A stretch of 64,000 nt of DNA from Microbacterium testaceum (GTDB lineage Bacteria; Actinomycetota; Actinomycetes; Actinomycetales; Microbacteriaceae): the NCBI RefSeq assembly GCF_006539145.1, contig NZ_BJML01000002.1, positions 186,001 to 250,000 of the forward strand, in the 5' to 3' direction. The notes under the pieces are model-generated. The model was not told where the DNA came from. It searched no databases and was given only the letters and a program-made list of their open reading frames with translations. How positions within the stretch are numbered: position 1 is the stretch's first letter; each line of letters starts with the position of its first letter. Shown here one piece after another: positions 16,416 through 26,077 of the stretch. Both the position numbers and the translations under genes were made by a program.

Positions 16416-16994
16416 TCAGTAGCTACGATCGCCCTCGTCGTCGTCAAAGTCGTCGTCATCCGAGTCGTCGTCATCCGAGTCGTCCTGGTCGTCGCTGCTC
16501 GCGGAGCCGCCGTCGAGCTCGTCGATGTCGACCCCGTCCAGATCGCCCGCGTGGAAGCGCGCCTTCGGCTCGTGCTCGTCGTCTTCGTCGTCCGACTCGT
16601 CGTCGACGTCCTCATCGAGGTCGTCGTCCTCGTCGTCCTCGTCGTCGTCGTCGTCGACAGCCAGCGCGACCTGCGCCGCCTGATATTCCGCCAGACGGGT
16701 CGCCCACGGCACCCAGTCGGGAGCCAACAGCGCCCCGTCGCCGGGCAGGAGCTCGACCTCGAGCACGGTCGGCTCGGAGTCGTCCACCACGGCCACGCTG
16801 ACCGTCCAGAACCAGCCCGGGTAGCCCGCGAGTCGGGTATGGAAGCGCAAAGAGACCGCGCCGTCCTCCTCGGCCGTGTATCCGGCCGCGGGGCCGACGG
16901 TGTCGGCCGGAGTGATCTCGTGCAGAGCCGCGAGCGCCAGGTCGTGAGCGCCGGTCAGGCGCTCATCGACGGGCTGCTCAGGCTTCGAAGTCAT
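16416..16994 (-). CDS. DUF3027 family protein with acidic tail
   Basis: A protein of 192 residues, function unknown. Residues about 10-105 form the DUF3027 domain common in actinobacteria, with LRFHTRLAGYPGWFWTVSVA, VLEVELLPGDGALLAPDW and PWATRLAEY. The C-terminal 85 residues are dominated by Asp and Glu, in runs such as DDDDDEDDEDDD. Such tails can mimic nucleic acid or bind basic proteins, but nothing is shown here. Its start overlaps the end of the cold-shock gene by 17 nt, so the two are one transcription unit. Confidence 0.88.
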   Translation of the reverse strand: MTSKPEQPVDERLTGAHDLALAALHEITPADTVGPAAGYTAEEDGAVSLRFHTRLAGYPGWFWTVSVAVVDDSEPTVLEVELLPGDGALLAPDWVPWATRLAEYQAAQVALAVDDDDDEDDEDDDLDEDVDDESDDEDDEHEPKARFHAGDLDGVDIDELDGGSASSDDQDDSDDDDSDDDDFDDDEGDRSY

Positions 16995-17361
16995 CGGCGA
17001 CCTTGCGCAGGACCGCGGCGATCTTCTGCGCGTGAGGACCGTTCGGGTAGCGACCGCGTCGCAGATCCCCGCCGATGCCGTCGAGCAGCTTCACGAGGTC
17101 TTCGACGATGATCGCCATGTCGTCGGCGGGCTTGCGCGAGCGCTTCGACAGGCTCACGGGAGCATCGAGAACGCGAACCGAGAGCGCCTGCAGGCCGCGC
17201 TTTCCGTCGGCCACACCGAATTCGAGGCGCGTCCCGGCCTTCGGTCCGGGGGCTCCGGCGGGCAGGGCGGTGGCGTGCAGGAACACGTCCTGGCCGTCAT
17301 CGGTGACGATGAAGCCGAAGCCCTTCTCGTCGTCGTAGAACCTGACCTTGCCGGTGGGCAT
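16978..17361 (-). CDS. Cold-shock domain protein with C-terminal extension
   Basis: A protein of 127 residues. Residues 1-66 are a cold-shock domain: GKVRFYDDEKGFGFI (RNP1-like) and DVFLHATAL (RNP2-like), which bind single-stranded RNA or DNA. A 60-residue helical extension follows (KPADDMAIIVEDLVKLLDGI), twice the length of the 66-residue Csp at 25746. ATG 17361 has GAGG 6 nt upstream; GTG 17367 is possible. It precedes and overlaps the DUF3027 gene, a pairing that recurs in actinobacteria as far as I know. Confidence 0.9.
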   Translation of the reverse strand: MPTGKVRFYDDEKGFGFIVTDDGQDVFLHATALPAGAPGPKAGTRLEFGVADGKRGLQALSVRVLDAPVSLSKRSRKPADDMAIIVEDLVKLLDGIGGDLRRGRYPNGPHAQKIAAVLRKVADDFEA

Positions 17362-17430
17362 GGACACCTCGCTGGATGAATGCGCGGAGAGCGCGGCGGA
17401 ACACGGGACCCGAACGGATCCCGGTCTTCC

Positions 17431-17461
17431 AGCCTACGGCACCGCCGCCAGGCAGTAGGCT
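17431..17461. promoter_or_regulatory. Back-to-back -10 boxes of divergent genes
   Basis: TAGGCT occurs on the minus strand at 17436-17431 (for the cold-shock gene) and on the plus strand at 17456-17461, ending 7 nt before ATG 17469, so the plus-strand gene is probably leaderless. Confidence 0.55.
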
Positions 17462-17468
17462 GAGCCCG

Positions 17469-17747
17469 ATGAGCACCCGCACCTCCGGTGGCAGCACACC
17501 GGGCGACGACGTCCCCGTCCGCCGCATCGATCGCATTCTCGCGTTCATGTCGTTGGGCCTTCTCGCGCTGTCGATCGTGTGCTTCTTCGCCATCATCATC
17601 GGCTCGAGTTCCGGCGCCGACATGGGGACGGGCGTCTGGCCGGTCATCGGTCTGCTCGTCTACATCGCTCCTCCGGTGGCCTTCGCGTGCCTGCTCGCCG
17701 TGCTCATCATGAGCTTCATCCGTAGGGCCAAGGCCAACAAGGCCTGA
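17469..17747 (+). CDS. Small two-span membrane protein
   Basis: A protein of 92 residues, family not recognised. A hydrophilic Ser/Thr/Gly N-terminus precedes two hydrophobic segments, ILAFMSLGLLALSIVCFFAI (about 22-42) and WPVIGLLVYIAPPVAFACLL (about 56-76), and a basic end RRAKANKA. The start is the ATG 7 nt after a -10 box. It is followed 4 nt later by the helicase-like gene, so the two are likely co-transcribed. Confidence 0.75.
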   Translation: MSTRTSGGSTPGDDVPVRRIDRILAFMSLGLLALSIVCFFAIIIGSSSGADMGTGVWPVIGLLVYIAPPVAFACLLAVLIMSFIRRAKANKA

Positions 17748-17751
17748 TGAC

Positions 17752-19479
17752 GTGCCCGAGGCCTCCGCACAACGCGCACTGGCGGTCTCGCTGAGCGCGC
17801 GCAGCGACACCGATCTCGCCCGCCTCTTCGCCGAACGCCACATCTCGCCCTCGAGCACCTGGCGCGACATGTTCGACGCGGCCGAAGCGCTCCTCGATCC
17901 GACGTCCGTGGCGCGCGGACTCCCCGCTCTGGGTCGCGACGAAGCCGTCGCCCTGCTCGACGCCGCCGACGGCCGTGCGACGACCGGCGATATCCGCGAG
18001 CGTCTGGCTTCCCGTGCTCTCGTCGGAGACGACGGATTCCCCTTCCCCACCGTGATCGACGCGGCGCGCGACATCCTGCCCTCGGGCATCCCGGATGCCG
18101 CGGCTCCGCATCGTACCCGGGCGACGCCCGAGAGAAACGGCGCCGCCTCCGAAGCGGTGTTCACCAACGCCGCCTCCCTCGCCGACATCCTCATGCAAAC
18201 GCTCGATGCTCCGCTCGGACGCATCGGATCGGGGTCGCTGGGTGCCGCCGAGAGACGACGTCTCGTCGAGGCCGGAGCCGTGACCACCGCCGCCGAAGCC
18301 GACCTTCTCGTCGGGCTCGCGGCCGAGGTGGGCCTGCTCGGGACGAATGAGCGCGCATGGCTCGTGTCTCCCGCCGGGCGCGAGTGGCTGCGCCTGCCGA
18401 CACTCGAGCGCTGGCAGCGCACCGCCGAGGCCCTCCGCGACGCTCTCCCCGCCGCCTACCGCTCCCCCGACGGCGGGTGGATCCCCACCGAGCAGTGGCG
18501 TTCTGCGACGCCGTTCGACCCCGAGGGTCCCGAGCGTGCCGACCTGTGGATCAAGCGTCTGGTCCGCTGGGGGCTGCTCGACGCCGCCGGTCACTCGACG
18601 CCGTGGGCGACCCCGCTGGCCGAGGGCGGAGACGTCGACACCTCGTCGCTGCGCGAGCTCCTGCCGCCGGAAGTCGACCGCGTGTACCTGCAGAACGACC
18701 TCACGGCGATCGCCCCGGGCCCGCTCGCCCCGCACCTCGACGTACGCCTGCGTTCGATGGCCGCGCGCGAGTCCCGCGCCCAGGCGTCGAGCTATCGCTT
18801 CAGCGCCGCGACGATCGGCGCCGCGATCACCGCGGGAGAGACGGCCGACAGCCTTCGCGAGTTCCTCACCGGGATCTCGCTCACCGGACTCCCGCAGCCG
18901 CTCGCATACGTGATCGAGCGCACCGCCGCCGAACACGGTCGCGTGCGCGTCATCACCGACGCCGATTCTCACCTCACCCGGGTCCTGACCGACGATGAGA
19001 CGCTCCTGCGCTCGATGGAGGTCGACCAGTCGCTGCGCTCGATCGCCCTCACCCGCACCGACGACGAGCTCGTCTCGCACGTCGCAGCAGACGTCGTCTT
19101 CTGGGCGCTCACCGACGCCCATTACCCCGCGGTGGCGGTTGACGCCGCGGGACGCCCCCGCGCTCTCGAGCGTGCCAAGCTGGCTGCCCCCGAGGCTCGG
19201 ACCACGGCCCCCTTGGACGCCTACGACGGCCTCATCGAGCGGCTGCGCACAGGTGCGGGAGACTCGGATGCCGCATGGCTCGAGCGCGAACTCGATCAGG
19301 CGGTCCGCGCGCGCTCGATCATCGACGTCACGGTCCGCCTCCCCGACGGCTCGGCCCGGGTCTTCCGCCTCGAGGCCACCGGCCTCGGCGGCGGACGCCT
19401 GCGCGGTCGAGACCGCGCAGCGGACGTCGAGCGCACTCTCCCCCTGTCTCACATCGACGGCGTCGCACGCGTCGACTGA
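17752..19479 (+). CDS. Helicase-associated domain protein (XPB C-terminal-like)
   Basis: A protein of 575 residues starting at GTG. It lacks Walker A and DExH motifs and matches the actinobacterial family annotated as helicase conserved C-terminal domain 3, which sits upstream of bacterial XPB. The N-terminal half is helical (LARLFAERHISPSSTWRDMF); the mid part has winged-helix-like features (VTTAAEADLLVGLAAEVGLL). The region VYLQNDLTAIAPGPLAPHLD begins the recognisable conserved block. The XPB gene follows after 47 nt. A partner role with XPB in DNA repair or transcription is inferred from this linkage. Confidence 0.8.
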   Translation: MPEASAQRALAVSLSARSDTDLARLFAERHISPSSTWRDMFDAAEALLDPTSVARGLPALGRDEAVALLDAADGRATTGDIRERLASRALVGDDGFPFPTVIDAARDILPSGIPDAAAPHRTRATPERNGAASEAVFTNAASLADILMQTLDAPLGRIGSGSLGAAERRRLVEAGAVTTAAEADLLVGLAAEVGLLGTNERAWLVSPAGREWLRLPTLERWQRTAEALRDALPAAYRSPDGGWIPTEQWRSATPFDPEGPERADLWIKRLVRWGLLDAAGHSTPWATPLAEGGDVDTSSLRELLPPEVDRVYLQNDLTAIAPGPLAPHLDVRLRSMAARESRAQASSYRFSAATIGAAITAGETADSLREFLTGISLTGLPQPLAYVIERTAAEHGRVRVITDADSHLTRVLTDDETLLRSMEVDQSLRSIALTRTDDELVSHVAADVVFWALTDAHYPAVAVDAAGRPRALERAKLAAPEARTTAPLDAYDGLIERLRTGAGDSDAAWLERELDQAVRARSIIDVTVRLPDGSARVFRLEATGLGGGRLRGRDRAADVERTLPLSHIDGVARVD

Positions 19480-19512
19480 CGGCCGCGCACGCCCCGCCCT
19501 TCCCGACCCCGG

Positions 19513-19518
19513 TAGACT
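19513..19518 (+). promoter_or_regulatory. -10 box of the XPB gene (leaderless)
   Basis: TAGACT ends 8 nt before the XPB ATG and no ribosome site is seen, so XPB may have its own leaderless transcript besides read-through. Confidence 0.55.
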
Positions 19519-19526
19519 CGAACGCT

Positions 19527-21176
19527 ATGGCTGACGGCCCCCTTATCGTGCAAAGCGACCGCACCGTGCTCCTCGAGGTCGCGCACCCTCACGCAGAGAC
19601 GGCGCGCCACGAACTGGCGGTCTTCGCCGAGCTCGAGCGCGCACCGGAGCACATCCACACCTACCGCATCACCCGTTTGGGGCTGTGGAACGCGCGCGCG
19701 GCCGGCCACGACGCCGAGTCCATGCTCGACACCCTCGACCGGTGGTCGCGCTTCCCGGTGCCGGCGTCGGTCAGCACCGACATCCGCGAGTCGGTCAACC
19801 GCTACGGGCGCCTCGTCATCGAGCGCAACGACGAGGGTGAGCTCGTGCTGCGCTCGACCGATGCCGCGGTGCTCAGCGAGGTGTCGCGCAACAAGCGCAT
19901 CTCCCCGCTTCTCATCGGTCGCCCGAGCCCCGACAGCTTTCTCATCGACGCCTGGGCGCGCGGGCACATCAAGCAGGAGCTGTTGAAGATCGGCTGGCCC
20001 GCCGAGGATCTCGCCGGCTACACGCCGGGGACGCCGCACCCGATCGACCTCGCCGAGGACGGCTGGAGCCTCCGTCCCTACCAACGCCAGGCGGTCGAGT
20101 CGTTCTCCGAGGGCGGCTCCGGCGTCGTTGTCCTGCCCTGTGGAGCGGGTAAGACGCTGGTCGGTGCCGGCGCCATGGCCGACACGCGCACCACGACGCT
20201 CATCCTCGTCACCAACACCGTCAGCGCGCGCCAGTGGCGCGACGAGCTGCTGCGCCGCACGAGTCTCACGCCCGAGGAGATCGGCGAGTACTCCGGCCAG
20301 GTCAAAGAGATCAAGCCGGTCACCATCGCGACGTACCAGATCCTCACCGCGAAGCGGAAAGGCCAGTACGCCCATCTCGCCCTGCTCGACGCTCTCGACT
20401 GGGGCCTCGTGCTGTACGACGAGGTCCACCTGCTCCCCGCTCCGGTGTTCAAGCTCACGGCCGACCTGCAAGCGCGCCGCCGCCTCGGTCTCACCGCGAC
20501 GCTCGTGCGCGAAGACGGTCGAGAGGGCGATGTCTTCAGCCTGATCGGTCCGAAGCGCTTCGACGCGCCGTGGAAAGAGATCGAGGCCCAGGGTTTCATC
20601 TCGCCCGCTGCCTGCTACGAGGTGCGTATCGACCTTCCGGCCGATGAGCGACTCGAATACGCCGCGGCCGCCGACGAGGATCGCTACCGTCTCGCCGCCA
20701 CCGCCCCCGCGAAGATCGAGGTCGCCCGGCGCCTGGTCGAACGGCATCCGGGCGAGAGGGTGCTGATCATCGGGCAGTATCTCGATCAGATCGACGAGCT
20801 CGCCGAAGCGCTGAACGCGCCGCAGATCACGGGCGCCACGCCGATCCCCGAGCGCGAGGAGCTCTTCCAGGGCTTCCGCGACGGGAGCATTCCGCTACTG
20901 GTCGTCTCCAAGGTCGCGAATTTCTCGGTGGACCTGCCCGAAGCCTCGGTCGCGATCCAGGTGTCGGGTTCGTTCGGCTCGCGCCAGGAGGAGGCGCAGC
21001 GTCTCGGCCGCCTCCTTCGACCGAAGCAGTCGAACCACACCGCGAGCTTCTACACGCTCATCGCGCGTGACACCGTCGACCAGGATTTCGCCCAGAATCG
21101 TCAGCGATTCCTGGCCGAGCAGGGGTACGCCTACACCATCCTGGATGCCGACGGAATCGACGCACAGGCCGCCTGA
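19527..21176 (+). CDS. DNA repair helicase, bacterial XPB
   Basis: A superfamily 2 DNA helicase of 549 residues like archaeal/eukaryotic XPB. An N-terminal domain (about 1-160) precedes the ATPase core: Q-like LRPYQRQAVESF, Walker A PCGAGKT (about 204-210), Walker B YDEVH (about 296-300), motif III LTATLVREDGREGD and motif VI QEEAQRLGRLLRPK. XPB opens double-stranded DNA from a damage site with 3'-5' polarity; its bacterial role is poorly known. It follows the helicase-associated protein in the same direction. Confidence 0.95.
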   Translation: MADGPLIVQSDRTVLLEVAHPHAETARHELAVFAELERAPEHIHTYRITRLGLWNARAAGHDAESMLDTLDRWSRFPVPASVSTDIRESVNRYGRLVIERNDEGELVLRSTDAAVLSEVSRNKRISPLLIGRPSPDSFLIDAWARGHIKQELLKIGWPAEDLAGYTPGTPHPIDLAEDGWSLRPYQRQAVESFSEGGSGVVVLPCGAGKTLVGAGAMADTRTTTLILVTNTVSARQWRDELLRRTSLTPEEIGEYSGQVKEIKPVTIATYQILTAKRKGQYAHLALLDALDWGLVLYDEVHLLPAPVFKLTADLQARRRLGLTATLVREDGREGDVFSLIGPKRFDAPWKEIEAQGFISPAACYEVRIDLPADERLEYAAAADEDRYRLAATAPAKIEVARRLVERHPGERVLIIGQYLDQIDELAEALNAPQITGATPIPEREELFQGFRDGSIPLLVVSKVANFSVDLPEASVAIQVSGSFGSRQEEAQRLGRLLRPKQSNHTASFYTLIARDTVDQDFAQNRQRFLAEQGYAYTILDADGIDAQAA

Positions 21177-21208
21177 CGCATACCAGCACACGGCTTTCCG
21201 TTCCATAT

Positions 21209-21223
21209 CCAGCACATTGCTGG
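21209..21223. promoter_or_regulatory. Palindrome CCAGCA-CAT-TGCTGG upstream of the response regulator
   Basis: A perfect 6-bp inverted repeat around 3 nt, with a further half site CCAGCA at 21183. It precedes a GATAAT (-10-like) at 21234 that ends 6 nt before ATG 21246. It is an operator candidate, possibly autoregulatory. Confidence 0.4.
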
Positions 21224-21245
21224 GTCAGATCACGATAATGAGGGC

Positions 21246-21938
21246 ATGACAGCTCCTCGCATCCTCGTCGTGGACGACGAACCCAACATCCGCGACCTGC
21301 TCATCACGAGCCTGCGTTTCGCCGGGTTCCAGGTGCGAGCCGTGGCCAACGGCGCGCAGACGATCTCGGCCGTGCTCGAAGAGGAACCCGACCTCATCGT
21401 GCTCGACGTGATGCTCCCCGACATGAACGGGTTCAGCGTCACCAAGCGTTTGCGCGGCGCGGGCTACACCGCTCCGATCCTCTTCCTCACCGCCAAAGAC
21501 GAGACCGAAGACAAGATCATGGGGCTCAACGCCGGTGGCGACGACTACGTCACCAAGCCGTTCAGCCTCGATGAGATCGTCGCCCGCATCCAAGCCATCC
21601 TGCGCCGCACGATGCAGGCGGATGAAGAGTCGATCATCCGCACCGGCGAATTGACGATGGATCAGGACACGCACGACGTCAGCGTCGGTGACGTGTCGAT
21701 CGACCTGAGCCCGACCGAATTCAAGCTCCTGCGCTATCTCATGCTGAATCCCAACCGCGTGCTCTCGAAGGCGCAGATCCTCGATCACGTATGGGAGTAC
21801 GACTTCAACGGCGACGCCGGGATCGTCGAAAGCTACATCTCGTACCTGCGCCGCAAGATCGATCCGCACTCCTCGGAGCCGCTCATCCAGACCAAGCGCG
21901 GCTTCGGCTACATGCTGAAGTCGGGCAAGACCGCCTGA
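21246..21938 (+). CDS. OmpR-family response regulator
   Basis: A response regulator of 230 residues. The receiver (about 1-120) has the acidic pair DDE near residue 10, the phospho-acceptor Asp in LIVLDVMLPD (about 54), Thr in LFLTAK and Lys in YVTKPFS. The effector is a winged helix with IDLSPTEFKLLRYLML, VLSKAQILDHVWEYDF and TKRGFGYML. It is followed by a histidine kinase; the kinase reading frame probably begins at or just after its stop. It resembles TcrA/TrcR-type mycobacterial regulators, but the signal is unknown. Confidence 0.93.
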   Translation: MTAPRILVVDDEPNIRDLLITSLRFAGFQVRAVANGAQTISAVLEEEPDLIVLDVMLPDMNGFSVTKRLRGAGYTAPILFLTAKDETEDKIMGLNAGGDDYVTKPFSLDEIVARIQAILRRTMQADEESIIRTGELTMDQDTHDVSVGDVSIDLSPTEFKLLRYLMLNPNRVLSKAQILDHVWEYDFNGDAGIVESYISYLRRKIDPHSSEPLIQTKRGFGYMLKSGKTA

Positions 21939-21952
21939 GCGGGGGTCCGCTC

Positions 21953-23743
21953 CTGTCGCACTCCGACGACTCGCTCACGCGCTGGTGGCGCGGGCTGAGC
22001 CTGCGCACGAAGGTCACCGGCGTGACTGTCGCGCTCCTCGCCATCGGGTTGTTCACCGCGGGTATCGGAACCATGGTGTTCCTGCGCACCACCCTGGTGA
22101 ACAACCTCGACGAGCAACTCGCGCAGCAGGCCGCCGGAAGCATCGCGAACAGCATCTTCACCACCGCGCCCGGCGACGGACGCGTCGTGTTCTCGCAGGT
22201 CGACAATGCCCCGCAGATCGGGTCGATGGTCGTCGTGTACGGTCCCGACGGTCAGCGCGAGGCGTTCTACAACGGAACATCGACGACGGCTCTGCCCGAG
22301 ATTCCGCCCACCTTCACGGTGGAGCAGACGTACAGCCAGATCGACCGCCGTATCGAGCTCGAATCACCCCAATCCGGCCAACACTTCCTCGCTCGCGTGG
22401 GCGTTCTGCAGGTGCCCGGGAACCCCGGTGTCTACACCCAGATGGTGATCCAGCCGCTGGCCCCCACCGACCGGATCGTCGCCGCCTACATCGGTATCTA
22501 CGCCTTCGTGGCGCTGCTGATCCTCATCGCGACGGCGTTGCTGACCCGGTGGCTCGTCACCCTGGCGTTCCGCAACCTGCGACAGGTCGAGACGACGGCC
22601 ATGGACATCGCAGCCGGCGATTTCAGTCAGCGGCTGACCGATATCGTCCCCGACACCGAGGTGGGCCGGCTCAAGACCGCCATCAACGCGATGCTCGCGC
22701 GCATCGACGGAGCCCTAGGACAACGGGATGCCACCGTACGGCAGATGCGGCGCTTCATCGGCGACGCCAGCCACGAGTTGCGCACGCCCCTCGTCACCAT
22801 GCGCGGCTATGCGGAGCTGTACCGCATGGGTGCCATCCGCTCCGACGAGGACGTCGCGCAGTCCATGGAGCGCATCGAGAAGGAAGCGATCCGGATGGGC
22901 GCGCTCGTCGAGGACCTTCTCGCCCTCGCCCGCCTCGACGAGCGCCGCGACGTCACGATCATCGCCCTCGATCTGCGTCCGATCGCTCGTGACGCCGCGC
23001 TCGACCTGCGCGTAACGTCGCCACAGCGCGAAGTCACGGTCGACGACACCACCTCCCGCGACGAGCTGATCCTGCCCACGATCACTCTCGACCCCCTCCT
23101 GGACGCGGGAGGAAAGCCCGCGAGCGGAAACGGCCGCCGGCGTAACGCCCCCACGACGTCGGCGATGGCGATCGCGGGCGCCACCCTTTCGCGGCTCCGT
23201 CGCCGATCGAGAGACGGGGCGGAGCTTGCGGCATCCACTCCTCCGGACGGAACACCGGCTGCACCCATCGGGGTGGTCCGCGCCGTACCGCGCCTCACCC
23301 CCGTCGTCATGGGCGACGAGAACAAGGTGCGTCAGGTCGTTGCGAACCTGCTCGGCAACGCGCGTCGGTTCACCGCCGAGGACTCGCCCATCGGCCTGCG
23401 CGTCGGTGTCGACGCCGAGACCGACATGGGATGGATCGAGATCATCGACCATGGCGAGGGCGTGCCGGAACAGATCCGCGAGCAGATCTTCCAGCGCTTC
23501 TGGCGCGCTGACACCTCGCGCACCCGAGAGACCGGCGGCTCGGGCCTCGGCCTGTCGATCGTGGCATCCATCGTCGACCTGCTGCACGGCACGGTGGATG
23601 TACGCGACACCCCCGGGGGTGGAGCGACCTTCCGGGTCTCCCTCCCCCTCGCTGATCGCCGCGACGCGCAGGAACACGCTCTCATCGAGACCCAGCCCCT
23701 CGAGCGGCTCCCCGAGAACTACCGGCCCGAGAACGGCGCCTGA
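21953..23743 (+). CDS. Sensor histidine kinase, HAMP-containing
   Basis: A membrane kinase of about 596 residues, partner of the regulator upstream. TM1 is VTVALLAIGLFTAGIGTMVF, an extracytoplasmic domain follows to about 165, TM2 is YIGIYAFVALLILIATALL, then HAMP, the H-box GDASHELRTPL (His about 273), the N-box NKVRQVVANLLGNARRF, the G1 box DHGEGVPEQI and the G2 box GGSGLGLSI. No ATG, GTG or TTG lies in frame near the conserved basic WWRGLSLRTKVTG start, so CTG 21953 (after GCGGGGG) is my best start; CTG 21935, overlapping the stop of the regulator as CTGA, is an alternative. A 65-residue low-complexity insert (about 385-450) lies in the catalytic domain. Confidence 0.88.
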   Translation: MSHSDDSLTRWWRGLSLRTKVTGVTVALLAIGLFTAGIGTMVFLRTTLVNNLDEQLAQQAAGSIANSIFTTAPGDGRVVFSQVDNAPQIGSMVVVYGPDGQREAFYNGTSTTALPEIPPTFTVEQTYSQIDRRIELESPQSGQHFLARVGVLQVPGNPGVYTQMVIQPLAPTDRIVAAYIGIYAFVALLILIATALLTRWLVTLAFRNLRQVETTAMDIAAGDFSQRLTDIVPDTEVGRLKTAINAMLARIDGALGQRDATVRQMRRFIGDASHELRTPLVTMRGYAELYRMGAIRSDEDVAQSMERIEKEAIRMGALVEDLLALARLDERRDVTIIALDLRPIARDAALDLRVTSPQREVTVDDTTSRDELILPTITLDPLLDAGGKPASGNGRRRNAPTTSAMAIAGATLSRLRRRSRDGAELAASTPPDGTPAAPIGVVRAVPRLTPVVMGDENKVRQVVANLLGNARRFTAEDSPIGLRVGVDAETDMGWIEIIDHGEGVPEQIREQIFQRFWRADTSRTRETGGSGLGLSIVASIVDLLHGTVDVRDTPGGGATFRVSLPLADRRDAQEHALIETQPLERLPENYRPENGA

Positions 23744-23811
23744 CGCGTTCCGCCGTCGTCGATGGTGTGCACCGGCCGCACGCTCCCCGCTCGAACGCGC
23801 GCCCCGAGTAT

Positions 23812-23881
23812 GTCCCGATGAAATCGGACCGCGTCCCAAAAACGGCTGGCTGACACCACCCCAGGCAGCCAGAAATGGGAC
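23812..23881. repeat. Cluster of GTCCC-type inverted repeats
   Basis: GTCCCGAT-GAA-ATCGGAC (23812-23829) is followed by a longer imperfect stem in which GTCCCA (23833) pairs with TGGGAC (23876) and CTGGCTG (23846) with CAGCCAG (23866). Read inward from both ends the outer 20 bp are similar (GTCCCAAAAACGGCTGGCTG and GTCCCATTTCTGGCTGCCTG). This looks like facing terminal repeats with no gene between, as left by a miniature element or an IS excision scar. Confidence 0.5.
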
Positions 23882-23908
23882 ACGGCGCACCCTCCCCCTA
23901 CCAACGAA

Positions 23909-23938
23909 GAACGCCCCCTCCCGAGGGAGGGGGCGTTC
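23909..23938. terminator. Bidirectional terminator between the kinase and groEL
   Basis: A 14-bp stem GAACGCCCCCTCCC/GGGAGGGGGCGTTC with a GA centre lies between two convergent genes. Confidence 0.85.
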
Positions 23939-23955
23939 TCAGTCGTCAGCGTGGA

Positions 23956-25673
<1,718 letters not shown>

Positions 25674-25695
25674 CCACGCGCCGTCCCGGAAACAG

Positions 25696-25736
25696 CGAAC
25701 GCCGTGGCATCCGGAACTCGGATGCCACGGCGTTCG
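25696..25736 (-). terminator. Terminator after cspA
   Basis: The 18-bp stem CGAACGCCGTGGCATCCG and its complement, with a 5-nt loop, starts 10 nt after the cspA stop. The stem core carries GGCATCC/GGATGCC. Confidence 0.75.
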
Positions 25737-25745
25737 GATCAGCGC

Positions 25746-25946
25746 TCAGGCCAGTCGCACGGACTCCGCCTGAGGGCCCTTCTGACCGGTGCCGACGGTG
25801 AATTCGACGGCCTGCCCCTCCTCGAGGACACGGAAACCCGACATCTCGATGCTCGAGTAGTGGACGAAGACGTCCTGCCCGTCATCGACGGTGATGAAGC
25901 CGAAGCCCTTCTCGGCGTTGAACCATTTGACAGTGCCCTGCGTCAT
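25746..25946 (-). CDS. cspA: Cold-shock protein, CspA type
   Basis: A 66-residue single cold-shock domain. [19 protein letters not shown] holds RNP1 and [10 protein letters not shown] holds RNP2, the two aromatic patches that bind single-stranded RNA and DNA. It is full length for the family and compact, without the C-terminal extension of the other cold-shock gene at 16978. CspA-type proteins melt RNA secondary structure. It is monocistronic, with its own terminator. Confidence 0.95.
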   Translation of the reverse strand: MTQGTVKWFNAEKGFGFITVDDGQDVFVHYSSIEMSGFRVLEEGQAVEFTVGTGQKGPQAESVRLA

Positions 25947-26077
25947 GCGAATCTCCTGTTGCTGAACGACGAGGTCATCGTAAGCACGAGCGATGCCGCG
26001 GAATCGGGGTTCCGGAGCATTGTTGACGCGCGTGCATCCAAGTTGTTACGCCGCGGAAACACGCGCCCCTCGCGGTG

